From JADCCX01 sp031372765 (GTDB lineage Bacteria > Pseudomonadota > Alphaproteobacteria > Rhizobiales > Beijerinckiaceae): a stretch of DNA of 14,413 nucleotides. The notes under the pieces were generated by a model. It ran no database searches and was not told the origin of the DNA. It was given only the letters and a program-made list of their open reading frames with translations. Within the stretch, counting starts at the first letter, position 1, and each line of letters starts with the position of its first letter. Shown in pieces: positions 1 through 6,492 of the stretch. The stretch is taken from NCBI GenBank assembly GCA_031372765.1, contig JANMLW010000103.1, forward strand, positions 1 through 14,413. Reading direction: 5' to 3'. The position numbers were made by a program, and so were the translations under genes.

Positions 1-1
1 C

Positions 2-1510
2 GCCAACGTGGCGAAGAACCTGGCGGGCAGCGCACGCGGCGATGACACACTGGTGCGCCCCTATGTCATTCTCGACAGGGATGTTGTGGACGATGCGGGT
101 GCGTTGCATCGCTTGCGCATCGGCGTCATCGGCTTTACGCCGCCGCAGATCATGCAATGGGATCAGACACATCTGCGCGGCAAGGTCGATACACGAGACA
201 TCGTGGAGACAGCGCGGGCCTGGGTGCCGGAGATGCGCGAACGGGGTGCCGATATCGTGGTGGCGCTTGCCCATACCGGCATCTCGACGGCTCAACCGCA
301 GGGCAAGGACGAGAATGCCGCATTTTATCTTGCCTCGGTTGTGGGCATTGATGTCATTTTGACAGGTCATTCGCATCTCGTTTTCCCCAGCCCGGTCTTC
401 AAGGATCGTCCTGGTGTCGATATCGAGAAAGGCACACTCAATGGCGTGCCAACCGTCATGGCAGGTTTCTGGGGCAGCCATTTGGGTCAGATCGATCTGA
501 CACTGCAAAAGAGCGGCAATGACTTCAAGGTTATAGAGCACAGGGTTGGGAATCTGCCGATCTTCAAGCGTGAGGCTGGCAAGGTTGTGCCGCTGGCGGA
601 GGCCAATACAGAAATGCTGGCTTCCGTACAGGCAGAGCACGATGCCACGCTTGAATATGTGCGTCGTCCCGTTGGCAAAACAGCCAAGGCGATGGACACC
701 TACTTCTCGCTGATTGCTGACAACGCGGCCCTTCAGGTCATTTCGGATGCGCAGTTCTGGTATGCCAAGCAACTGCTGGCGGGCGGCCCCCATGCAGGGC
801 TGCCACTTCTGTCAGCGGTGGCACCCTTCAAGGCGGGTGGACGGGGCGGTGTGGAGTTCTACACGCAGATTGCAGAGGGGCAGGTTGCGCTGAAGAATGT
901 CGCTGATCTCTACATTTATCCAAACACGCTCAAGGCAGTGAAAGTGACAGGGGCACAGTTGAAGGACTGGTTGGAGCGGTCCGCCGGCTTGTACAACCAG
1001 ATCAGGGCGACAGATGATGAGCAATCGCTCATCAATGCCGCATTCCCGGCTTTCAATTTTGATATGATCGACGGCGTAACCTATCAGGTCGATCTGGCGC
1101 AGCCCTCGAAATATGATCCGGCGGGCAAAGTGCTTGAGGCTGGTGCAAGCCGTATTGTGGGACTTTCCCATGATGGTAAACCCGTGACCTCACAACAGCA
1201 GTTTGTTGTCGTTACAAACAACTACCGGGCGTCCGGCGGTGGCGGGTTTGCTGGCAATGATGGTACCACTATCGTGCTGGATGCGCCCGATGCCACGCGC
1301 GACGTGATCATCAAATTCTTCCAGCAGACAGGTACCCTGAACCCGAAGGCGGATGGCAACTGGAGTTTGAAACCTGTTCCGGGTGCGAAGAATGTGACTT
1401 TTGAAAGTCACCCCAAGGCGAAGGATGCCATCGCCGCATTCAAGGGGCTTTCCGTGGCTGGTGATGCGGCGAATGGCTTCGTCAAGTTCAGGCTTGATAT
1501 GGGCGTCTGA
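2..1510 (+). CDS. cpdB: 2',3'-cyclic-nucleotide 2'-phosphodiesterase/3'-nucleotidase, CpdB-like (5' end missing)
   Basis: The reading frame is open from the first bases, so the true start lies outside the window; GTG at 8 is an internal Val in an Ala-Asn-Val-Ala-Lys-Asn run. About 500 codons remain. From memory E. coli CpdB has about 650 residues, so roughly the first 150, including the signal peptide and first metal-binding motifs of the calcineurin-like phosphoesterase domain, are missing. Numbering from the GTG, ALAHTG (86-91) and GHSH (120-123) are late metal-binding motifs of that domain. The C-terminal 5'-nucleotidase domain follows, with SAVAPFKAGGR, ADLYIYPNTLKAVKVTG and the substrate-loop signature NNYRASGGGGF, which match CpdB better than UshA. 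CpdB is a periplasmic enzyme that hydrolyses 2',3'-cyclic nucleotides and 3'-nucleotides to nucleosides for phosphate and nucleoside salvage. The family call is firm; substrate preference is inferred. An exporter gene starts 32 bp downstream. Confidence 0.9.
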   Translation, partial: ANVAKNLAGSARGDDTLVRPYVILDRDVVDDAGALHRLRIGVIGFTPPQIMQWDQTHLRGKVDTRDIVETARAWVPEMRERGADIVVALAHTGISTAQPQGKDENAAFYLASVVGIDVILTGHSHLVFPSPVFKDRPGVDIEKGTLNGVPTVMAGFWGSHLGQIDLTLQKSGNDFKVIEHRVGNLPIFKREAGKVVPLAEANTEMLASVQAEHDATLEYVRRPVGKTAKAMDTYFSLIADNAALQVISDAQFWYAKQLLAGGPHAGLPLLSAVAPFKAGGRGGVEFYTQIAEGQVALKNVADLYIYPNTLKAVKVTGAQLKDWLERSAGLYNQIRATDDEQSLINAAFPAFNFDMIDGVTYQVDLAQPSKYDPAGKVLEAGASRIVGLSHDGKPVTSQQQFVVVTNNYRASGGGGFAGNDGTTIVLDAPDATRDVIIKFFQQTGTLNPKADGNWSLKPVPGAKNVTFESHPKAKDAIAAFKGLSVAGDAANGFVKFRLDMGV

Positions 1511-1542
1511 ATCCAGACGATCGGAAGATAGAAAGCACGACC

Positions 1543-2160
1543 ATGGACATCGCAGGGATTTTGCTTTTTGCTTCGGTATATTTCGTGGCCGTCGCTTCCC
1601 CCGGGCCGGGATTTGCTGCCGTTGTTGCCCGTGGATTGGCGCAGGGGACACAGGCAGCACCTGCTTTCATTGCCGGTTTTGTGGTGGGTGATCTCATCTG
1701 GTTCAGTGTGGCTGCTACAGGTTTGGCCGTGGTTGCCAAAACATTCGAGACGTTATTTCTTGTCATCAAATATGCGGGCTGCGCCTATCTGCTTTTCATG
1801 GCCTGGAAAATCTGGACGGCACCTGTCGAGGCGGGTGATGTGAACGCCGCCAGCCATAAGGTCCGGTCATGGCCCAGCTTTTTGGGTTCGCTGTCTTTGA
1901 CACTGGGCAACCCCAAAGCAATGGTGTTTTTCCTCTCGCTGATGCCTCTGGTTGTTGACCTGAGAACCGTAACGCCGCTGATCTTCGTCGAGCTGGCTCT
2001 GGTGATCGTGCTGGTCTTCACGCCGGTGCTGATTATAACCCTGCTTCTCGCGAGGCGGGCGCGGACAATTTTTACATCAAAGCGGGCCCTCAGGCGCATC
2101 AACCGCGGAACGGCAAGCATCATGGCGGGCGCTGCGGTTGCCATCGCTGCACGGTCGTGA
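1543..2160 (+). CDS. LysE/RhtB family amino-acid exporter
   Basis: A 205-residue, very hydrophobic protein of normal LysE-family length. The N-terminal segment has the family signature VASPGPGFAAVVARGLAQG, followed by alternating hydrophobic helices (about residues 40-65, 68-90, 110-135, 140-170 and near the C-terminus) that predict 5-6 membrane spans. The central GNPKAMVFFLSLMP stretch is also characteristic. These inner-membrane transporters export amino acids and related compounds by proton exchange; the substrate cannot be read from the sequence. The gene starts 32 bp after the cpdB-like gene behind a weak ribosome site (GGAAG near 1525), and ends 30 bp before the enamidase-like gene. It could export a catabolic intermediate or amino acid from the downstream pathway, but that rests only on proximity. 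Confidence 0.88.
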   Translation: MDIAGILLFASVYFVAVASPGPGFAAVVARGLAQGTQAAPAFIAGFVVGDLIWFSVAATGLAVVAKTFETLFLVIKYAGCAYLLFMAWKIWTAPVEAGDVNAASHKVRSWPSFLGSLSLTLGNPKAMVFFLSLMPLVVDLRTVTPLIFVELALVIVLVFTPVLIITLLLARRARTIFTSKRALRRINRGTASIMAGAAVAIAARS

Positions 2161-2180
2161 AAAGAGAAGAAAAAATAGAA

Positions 2181-2193
2181 GGAGAGTTGCGTG
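2181..2193 (+). promoter_or_regulatory. Ribosome binding site fixing a GTG start
   Basis: GGAGAG at 2181-2186, preceded by GAA, lies 4 nt before GTG at 2191. No ATG is equally well placed: the next in-frame ATG (2218) has no purine-rich site before it. This supports the GTG start of the amidohydrolase. Confidence 0.6.
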
Positions 2194-3387
2194 GCCGTTG
2201 AGATTTCCAATGCCCCCATGTGGGGCAAGCTGGTCATTACCAATCTGGGTCTTGTACTCTCGGGCGATCTCGATCAACCGCTGCTTGATGCCGACACGAT
2301 CATCGCAGTTGACGGGCGCATTACAGCCATTGGCAAGGCGCGTGATCTTGATCTGACGGCGGCGCAACTGACCATTGATGCCAAGGGGTCGCCGATCTCG
2401 CCCGGTCTGATCGACAGCCATTGCCATCCGGTTTTTGGTGACTGGACGCCCCGGCAGAACCAGCTTGGTTGGATCGAGATGGGTGTCAACGGTGGCGTCA
2501 CAACGCTGGTTTCCGCTGGCGAGGTGCATCTGCCCGGCCGTCCCAAGGACGCTGAAGGCGTCAAGGCTCTGGCCATCACGGCGCAGCGCTGCTTCCAGAA
2601 TTTTCGACCGGCGGGGGCCAAGGTATTGGCAGGTGCACCCGTGCCGGAACTCGATTTCGGGCGTAATGTCTACGAGGCACTCAAAGCATCGGGTATTCGC
2701 CACATCGGCGAGATAGGCCTTGGCACCGTCGCCAGGGGAAGCGACGCCCGCAAGGTTGTGGACTGGTGTCGGGAACTCGGGCTTGAATCCATCATGCACA
2801 CCGGCGGCCCTTCCATTGCCGGGTCGCATTTCGTCAACCGGGATGATGTGCTGGAAGCGCAGCCTGATGTGGTCAGCCATATCAACGGCGGACCGACTTC
2901 CGTGTCGCATGCCTGTGTGCGGGCACTGTGCGAGAAAGCGCGGGGCTCGCTGGAGGTCGTCCATAACGGCAACGAGAAATCCGCGCTGGTGGCGTTGCAG
3001 GCCTGTCTCGACAACGGACGGCTGCATGATCTGCTGATTGGCACCGATGCGCCTGCGGGCTCCGGTGTGCAGCCCAATGGCATGATCCGCATGGTTACGC
3101 TGCTTGCCTCGATGGGCGGGTTGCCTGCCGAAAAGGCCATTTGCCTTGCCTCCGGTAACATCGCTAAAAAGCGCAATCTCGATGCTGGCCTGATCTCCAT
3201 CGGTAAACCAGCGGATTTTGTCTTCATGGACAAACCGCAGCATTCCTCCGGCAAGGATCTGCTGGAAGCCATCAGTCTGGGTGATCTGCCGGGCATCGGC
3301 ATGGTGATTATCGATGGCATTGTCCGCACCGGTCGCTCGCGTTCGACGCCACCGGCGGATCGTGCGCCGGTTGTTGTTGGTGTTTGA
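2191..3387 (+). CDS. Enamidase-like metal-dependent amidohydrolase
   Basis: A 398-residue amidohydrolase-superfamily protein. All expected metal ligands are visible: HxH at His77/His79, Glu174 in the GEIGLG segment (bridging position), His203 in MHTGG, His230 in SHINGG, and catalytic Asp286 in GTDAPAG. Long stretches resemble, from memory, the enamidase of Eubacterium barkeri, which opens the ring of 6-oxo-1,4,5,6-tetrahydronicotinate to 2-formylglutarate and ammonia: GGVTTLVSAG, LPGRPKD, KALAIT, RPAG, and PDVVSHINGGPT. This similarity goes beyond generic superfamily motifs, so a hydrolase of a cyclic enamide or lactam is the best guess; imidazolonepropionase-like or another cyclic amidase is the alternative. 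No nicotinate-pathway gene (hydroxylase, reductase) is in the window, so the true substrate is open. It is followed after 24 bp by two AA_synth-family genes, a likely functional unit. Confidence 0.82.
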   Translation: MAVEISNAPMWGKLVITNLGLVLSGDLDQPLLDADTIIAVDGRITAIGKARDLDLTAAQLTIDAKGSPISPGLIDSHCHPVFGDWTPRQNQLGWIEMGVNGGVTTLVSAGEVHLPGRPKDAEGVKALAITAQRCFQNFRPAGAKVLAGAPVPELDFGRNVYEALKASGIRHIGEIGLGTVARGSDARKVVDWCRELGLESIMHTGGPSIAGSHFVNRDDVLEAQPDVVSHINGGPTSVSHACVRALCEKARGSLEVVHNGNEKSALVALQACLDNGRLHDLLIGTDAPAGSGVQPNGMIRMVTLLASMGGLPAEKAICLASGNIAKKRNLDAGLISIGKPADFVFMDKPQHSSGKDLLEAISLGDLPGIGMVIIDGIVRTGRSRSTPPADRAPVVVGV

Positions 3388-3411
3388 ACGCGTTCTTCAG
3401 AAAGCAACAGT

Positions 3412-3999
3412 ATGTCATCCCTGATTGAAATCCGACGCATCGCCACAATCACCGAGGAAATCATGCGCGAGACAGGACCGGCGCCCGGTCATGTATTACG
3501 CCGTGCTGCCGTTCTGGCTGTGCTGACCAATCCGTTCGCAGGGCGTTATGAGCCCAATATCCTGCCGATGATGGAGGCGCTCAAAGCGCCCGGCCTTGAG
3601 ATGGCGAAACGCTGCATTGCGGCACTTGGAGGTGACCCCAAAGCGGTTGCGGGCTACGGTAAAGGTGCCATTGTCGGCGAGGGCGGTGAGTTGGAGCACG
3701 GCGCGCTGTGGCATGTGCCCGGTGGCTATGCGATGCGTGAACTGCTGGGGGATGCCAAGGCCATCGTGCCTTCCACCAAGAAAGTCGGCTGCCCCGGCAC
3801 GCGCCTTGATGTGCCTGTCACTCATATCAACGCATCGTATGTGCGCTCACATTTTGACGCGATGGAGGTGGGTGTTCCCGGCCATCCCCGCGCTGATGAG
3901 CTGGTTTTCGTGCTGGTGATGACAACGGGAGCGCGAATCCATGAGCGCGTAGGCGGCCTGCAGCCCGCTGACATCAAGGTTTGGGACGGACAACGATGA
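3412..3999 (+). CDS. AA_synth (DUF1185) family protein, paralogue A
   Basis: A 195-residue protein of the family named 'amino acid synthesis' (AA_synth, formerly DUF1185), whose biochemical role is, as far as I know, not established. Recognisable conserved blocks are NPFAGRY (40-46), GKGAIVGEGGELEH (83-96), the STKKVG...GT segment around Lys123/Lys124, LDVP, VRSHFDAME (144-152) and the C-terminal RVGGL. No signal peptide or membrane segment is present, so it should be cytoplasmic. The start chosen is ATG 3412, because the conserved N-terminal IRRIATITEEI begins just after it; the ribosome site is weak. The stop overlaps the next gene by 4 bp. The repeated Lys, Glu-His and His-Asp pairs could be catalytic, but that is inference. 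The gene lies with an enamidase-like hydrolase, suggesting a shared pathway. Confidence 0.85.
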   Translation: MSSLIEIRRIATITEEIMRETGPAPGHVLRRAAVLAVLTNPFAGRYEPNILPMMEALKAPGLEMAKRCIAALGGDPKAVAGYGKGAIVGEGGELEHGALWHVPGGYAMRELLGDAKAIVPSTKKVGCPGTRLDVPVTHINASYVRSHFDAMEVGVPGHPRADELVFVLVMTTGARIHERVGGLQPADIKVWDGQR

Positions 4000-4580
4000 A
4001 CGCCTCTATCCGCAAGATCGTGGTGCTGATGGATGAAACCAGCATCGAGATGGGCGAGGCCGTATCGCCGCCCACGCGTCGCGCCGTGGCCTGTGCGGTT
4101 ATCGATAATCCTTGCGCAGGCCGCTTCATCAAGGACCTGTCAGTTCTGACAGAGATTGGCGTTGAACTTGGTGATCTTCTGACCAAACGCTGTCTCAGTG
4201 CCCTCAACATTCGGCCGGAAGAGGCAGAGAGCTATGGCAAAGCCGCTATCGTCGGTGAGGCAGGCGAACTGGAGCATGCTGCGGCTATCTTGCATCCCAA
4301 AATGGGCACGCCAGTGCGTGCGGCCCTGATCAAAGGAGTGGCGCTCATTCCTTCAGCGAAGAAAATGGGTGGCATGGGAACTGCCATCGATGTGCCTCTT
4401 GGTCACAAGGATGCAGCGTTCGTGCGCTCGCATTTTGATGCGATGGAAGCCCGAGTCAGCGATGCACCGCGCCGCAATGAAATCGTTGTGGCTATAGCGG
4501 TCACCAATTCTGGCAGACCAAACCCCCGCATCGGCGGGTTGCAGAAACACGAGATCAAAGGTGAGGACGGGTTGCGGTAG
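3996..4580 (+). CDS. AA_synth (DUF1185) family protein, paralogue B
   Basis: A 194-residue second AA_synth protein directly after its paralogue. I chose ATG 3996 over TTG 3981: the ATGA overlap with the upstream stop is a classic coupled start, and GGGACGG lies just before it. Shared blocks with paralogue A include GKAAIVGEAGELEH (81-94), SAKKMG with Lys122/Lys123, IDVP, VRSHFDAME (143-151) and RIGGL. The part between the second and third blocks differs clearly: A has a Trp-His-Val-Pro-Gly-Gly run, while B has His-Pro-Lys-Met-Gly. The two are therefore ancient duplicates, not a recent copy, which fits two subunits of a hetero-oligomer or two steps of one pathway. The function is unknown. Its 3' end faces a convergent gene only 24 bp away. 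Confidence 0.85.
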   Translation: MNASIRKIVVLMDETSIEMGEAVSPPTRRAVACAVIDNPCAGRFIKDLSVLTEIGVELGDLLTKRCLSALNIRPEEAESYGKAAIVGEAGELEHAAAILHPKMGTPVRAALIKGVALIPSAKKMGGMGTAIDVPLGHKDAAFVRSHFDAMEARVSDAPRRNEIVVAIAVTNSGRPNPRIGGLQKHEIKGEDGLR

Positions 4581-4604
4581 AAAAGTCCGATGGCATGCGT
4601 TTGA

Positions 4605-5654
4605 TTACGGACGCAGGATATTCGCCGCGTAGAGATAGAGCAGCAGCGCACCAAGGCCGATCCCAACCAGCAAGGCGAGCATTGGCCAGAGCCACCAGCC
4701 GGCCTGTGGTGCAGGGCGTGGTGCATAGTGTGCCCGTGCAACAGCAACAGTTGCGGTTGCTGCAACAGCAGCAGCTGCGGCCTTGGCAACATCGGGAACA
4801 GCTTTGGTGGCTGTTTCCTTCACTGTGCCTACAGGCTCATCATTGGCAACGCCTGGTGTGGACGGCAAAACCTGAGGCAACTCAGGTAAAGGTTGCTGTG
4901 CCAGATCCGTGATCTCGACCAGCTCACGGCGAACGGCAGCCAGCTCTTCCTCGGCAGTCTCAGTCTGCTTCGTTGCCAGTTGCAATCCTGAGCTTTTGTC
5001 GACAGCAGCGGTAATGCCGGTTGCACCGATTGGATCCACTTGGGCAGTGGTCCACCGCTCAAACGCCTGATTGGCATTTAGCGGCATTGCAGAGGCCAGA
5101 ACGGCTGTGCTGCTTACAACGCGCGGACCATCCGTTCGGATCATCCGCTCGATACTTGCCGATGTCTGTGGAATGAGGCTTGCAAGAGGTTTCTCGCTCA
5201 TGGGAACTGCGGCAAGTGCCCGCTCCCGCTCGATCAGCCGACGGGCGATGTAATCTGTCACAGCCTCGCGAAGGTTCGCTTCATCGTCCGTTTCCAGCAG
5301 GACTGTCCTGCCCGAGCGGGTTTCCTGCACAAACCGGAAGGCCATGCTGTCAGCCGTCATCTCGATGAAAGCGATGATGTCGACAAACAGCTTTGGCTTG
5401 TCGTTTGAAACCATGCCGAGGTCGAAAAGCGCAACATCCCGCGGGATGGCGGCATAGAGTGGCGCGAGCTGATGCTTGAGGGCTTCCAGACGTGCTGAAC
5501 TGGACAGCTTGTTGTCAGCACGGGATCGTTCTTCCGCACCCATGGTGCTCCGGGCACGCGCCATCGCCTCTGCCAGGGCAATGGCCGCCTGATTGCGTTT
5601 TGCATTGCTCTCCTGCAAGGCATCCGCATTCGAAAGGCTGGATTGTGATTGCAT
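4605..5654 (-). CDS. Tail-anchored membrane protein of unknown function
   Basis: A 349-residue protein that I do not recognise beyond a likely conserved rhizobial hypothetical. Residues 1-50 are polar and Ala/Ser/Arg-rich. Residues about 60-150 look folded (LFDLGMVSNDKPKLFVDIIAFIE, then an Arg- and Glu-rich helix). Residues about 150-280 are low in hydrophobicity and probably flexible. Residues about 283-310 are a low-complexity Ala/Val/Thr run, followed by a Pro-rich linker. The last 30 residues hold one strong membrane span (WPMLALLVGIGLGALLLYLY) with almost nothing after it, so the protein is probably tail-anchored with its bulk in the cytoplasm. No signal peptide is seen. The start at 5654 is supported by GAGGGAC 8 nt upstream. 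It follows the short-chain dehydrogenase gene after 76 bp and has its own candidate promoter. Confidence 0.75.
   Translation of the reverse strand: MQSQSSLSNADALQESNAKRNQAAIALAEAMARARSTMGAEERSRADNKLSSSARLEALKHQLAPLYAAIPRDVALFDLGMVSNDKPKLFVDIIAFIEMTADSMAFRFVQETRSGRTVLLETDDEANLREAVTDYIARRLIERERALAAVPMSEKPLASLIPQTSASIERMIRTDGPRVVSSTAVLASAMPLNANQAFERWTTAQVDPIGATGITAAVDKSSGLQLATKQTETAEEELAAVRRELVEITDLAQQPLPELPQVLPSTPGVANDEPVGTVKETATKAVPDVAKAAAAAVAATATVAVARAHYAPRPAPQAGWWLWPMLALLVGIGLGALLLYLYAANILRP
4738..4780. repeat. Imperfect CAG/CAA-type triplet run inside the tail-anchored gene
   Basis: About 43 bp of GCA/ACA/GCC-like triplets with internal mirror symmetry (CAACAGCAACAG, GTTGCGGTTGC, CAACAGCAGCAG). 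It encodes the Ala/Val/Thr-rich stretch before the membrane anchor. Such runs can change length by slippage in whole codons without breaking the frame. Confidence 0.5.
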
Positions 5655-5681
5655 GACGTGTCCCTCAATATCGCCGAAGAC

Positions 5682-5710
5682 ACTTTAGGCCAGGTTCTGT
5701 GCTGGCGCAA
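5682..5710 (-). promoter_or_regulatory. Candidate promoter for the tail-anchored protein gene
   Basis: On the minus strand TTGCGC (5705-5710) and TAAAGT (5682-5687) are separated by 17 bp and would start transcription about 20 nt before the ATG at 5654. The GAGGGAC ribosome site lies in that short leader. It was judged by eye only, so it is a moderate match to a housekeeping promoter. Confidence 0.35.
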
Positions 5711-5730
5711 ACAGGACCATAGCGGCTGCT

Positions 5731-6477
5731 TCAGATGCAGCGACCCCCGTCCACCTCAAGCACAGCCCCTGTCACCATGGCCGCATCATCGCTGGCGAGA
5801 AACAGCGCGGCATTGGCGATATCCTGAGGGGTGGACAGACGCCCCAGCGGGATCGTTGCCTTGAACTGTGCCCGCTTCTCGGGTGTGTCCTCACCCATGA
5901 AGGTAGCCAGCAAAGGCGTTTCGCCCGCCACCGGCGCAATGCAGCAGACGCGGATTTTGTCAGGTGCCAGTTCCACCGCCATGGATTTGGACAAGAGGTT
6001 CACGGCTCCTTTGGTGCCATTGTACCAGGTGAGGCCGGGGCGCGGGCGTATGCCGGCGGTGGAGCCGATATTGATGATGACACCGCCGCCGTGAATGCGA
6101 AAATGCGGTACAACAGCAAGAGCGGTTAAATAGATGGACTTCACATTGACATCGTAAAGCCTGTCGAACTCGGCCTCGGATACGGACAGCATCGGCTGGT
6201 TGCGATGGCTGATGCCAGCATTGTTGACCAGAATGTCCAGCCGGCCACATTTCTCGATGGCTTTGGCGAAGGCCCTATTGACGCTGGCGGATTTCCCTAC
6301 ATCGCAGGTCACGGCAAAGGCCCTGCGGCCAAGCTGCCTTGCCACCTCGCGTGCCTTATCGGCATTGATATCCATGACGCAGACGCGCGCACCTTCGCGC
6401 AGATACGTTTCGGCAATGCCAAGGCCAAAGCCCTGGGCAGCACCGGTGACAATGGCAGTCTTTCCCTTGAGGCGCAT
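5731..6477 (-). CDS. SDR-family NAD(P)-dependent oxidoreductase
   Basis: A 248-residue classical short-chain dehydrogenase of usual length. Cofactor motif TGAAQGFG is at 11-18, with Asp36 at the end of the second strand favouring NAD over NADP. NNAG is at 85-88, and the catalytic residues Asn111, Ser139, Tyr152 and Lys156 (YNGTK) are all present. The C-terminus ends in the usual EVDGG segment. Family members reduce or oxidise alcohols and ketones, and the substrate cannot be told from these motifs; FabG-like or sugar/polyol dehydrogenase annotations would be guesses. The gene starts 15 bp after the aldehyde dehydrogenase stop, so the two are probably co-transcribed and may oxidise an alcohol to an acid in two steps. 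The ribosome site is weak (AGGA just before the ATG). Confidence 0.92.
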   Translation of the reverse strand: MRLKGKTAIVTGAAQGFGLGIAETYLREGARVCVMDINADKAREVARQLGRRAFAVTCDVGKSASVNRAFAKAIEKCGRLDILVNNAGISHRNQPMLSVSEAEFDRLYDVNVKSIYLTALAVVPHFRIHGGGVIINIGSTAGIRPRPGLTWYNGTKGAVNLLSKSMAVELAPDKIRVCCIAPVAGETPLLATFMGEDTPEKRAQFKATIPLGRLSTPQDIANAALFLASDDAAMVTGAVLEVDGGRCI

Positions 6478-6492
6478 GGTCCTGTCCGTCTC

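Noticed and set aside
2077..3243. Long minus-strand ORF of 388 codons opposite the enamidase-like gene
   Set aside because: Its translation has no recognisable domain, and it lies exactly opposite a gene with full catalytic motifs, so it is a shadow of high-GC coding DNA.
3981..3995. TTG 3981 as the start of AA_synth paralogue B
   Set aside because: ATG 3996 forms an ATGA overlap with the previous stop and aligns with the start of the family's conserved region.
4581..4604. Bidirectional terminator between the convergent AA_synth and tail-anchored genes
   Set aside because: GTCCG and CGGAC can pair across the gap, but the loop is long and there is no T run on either side.
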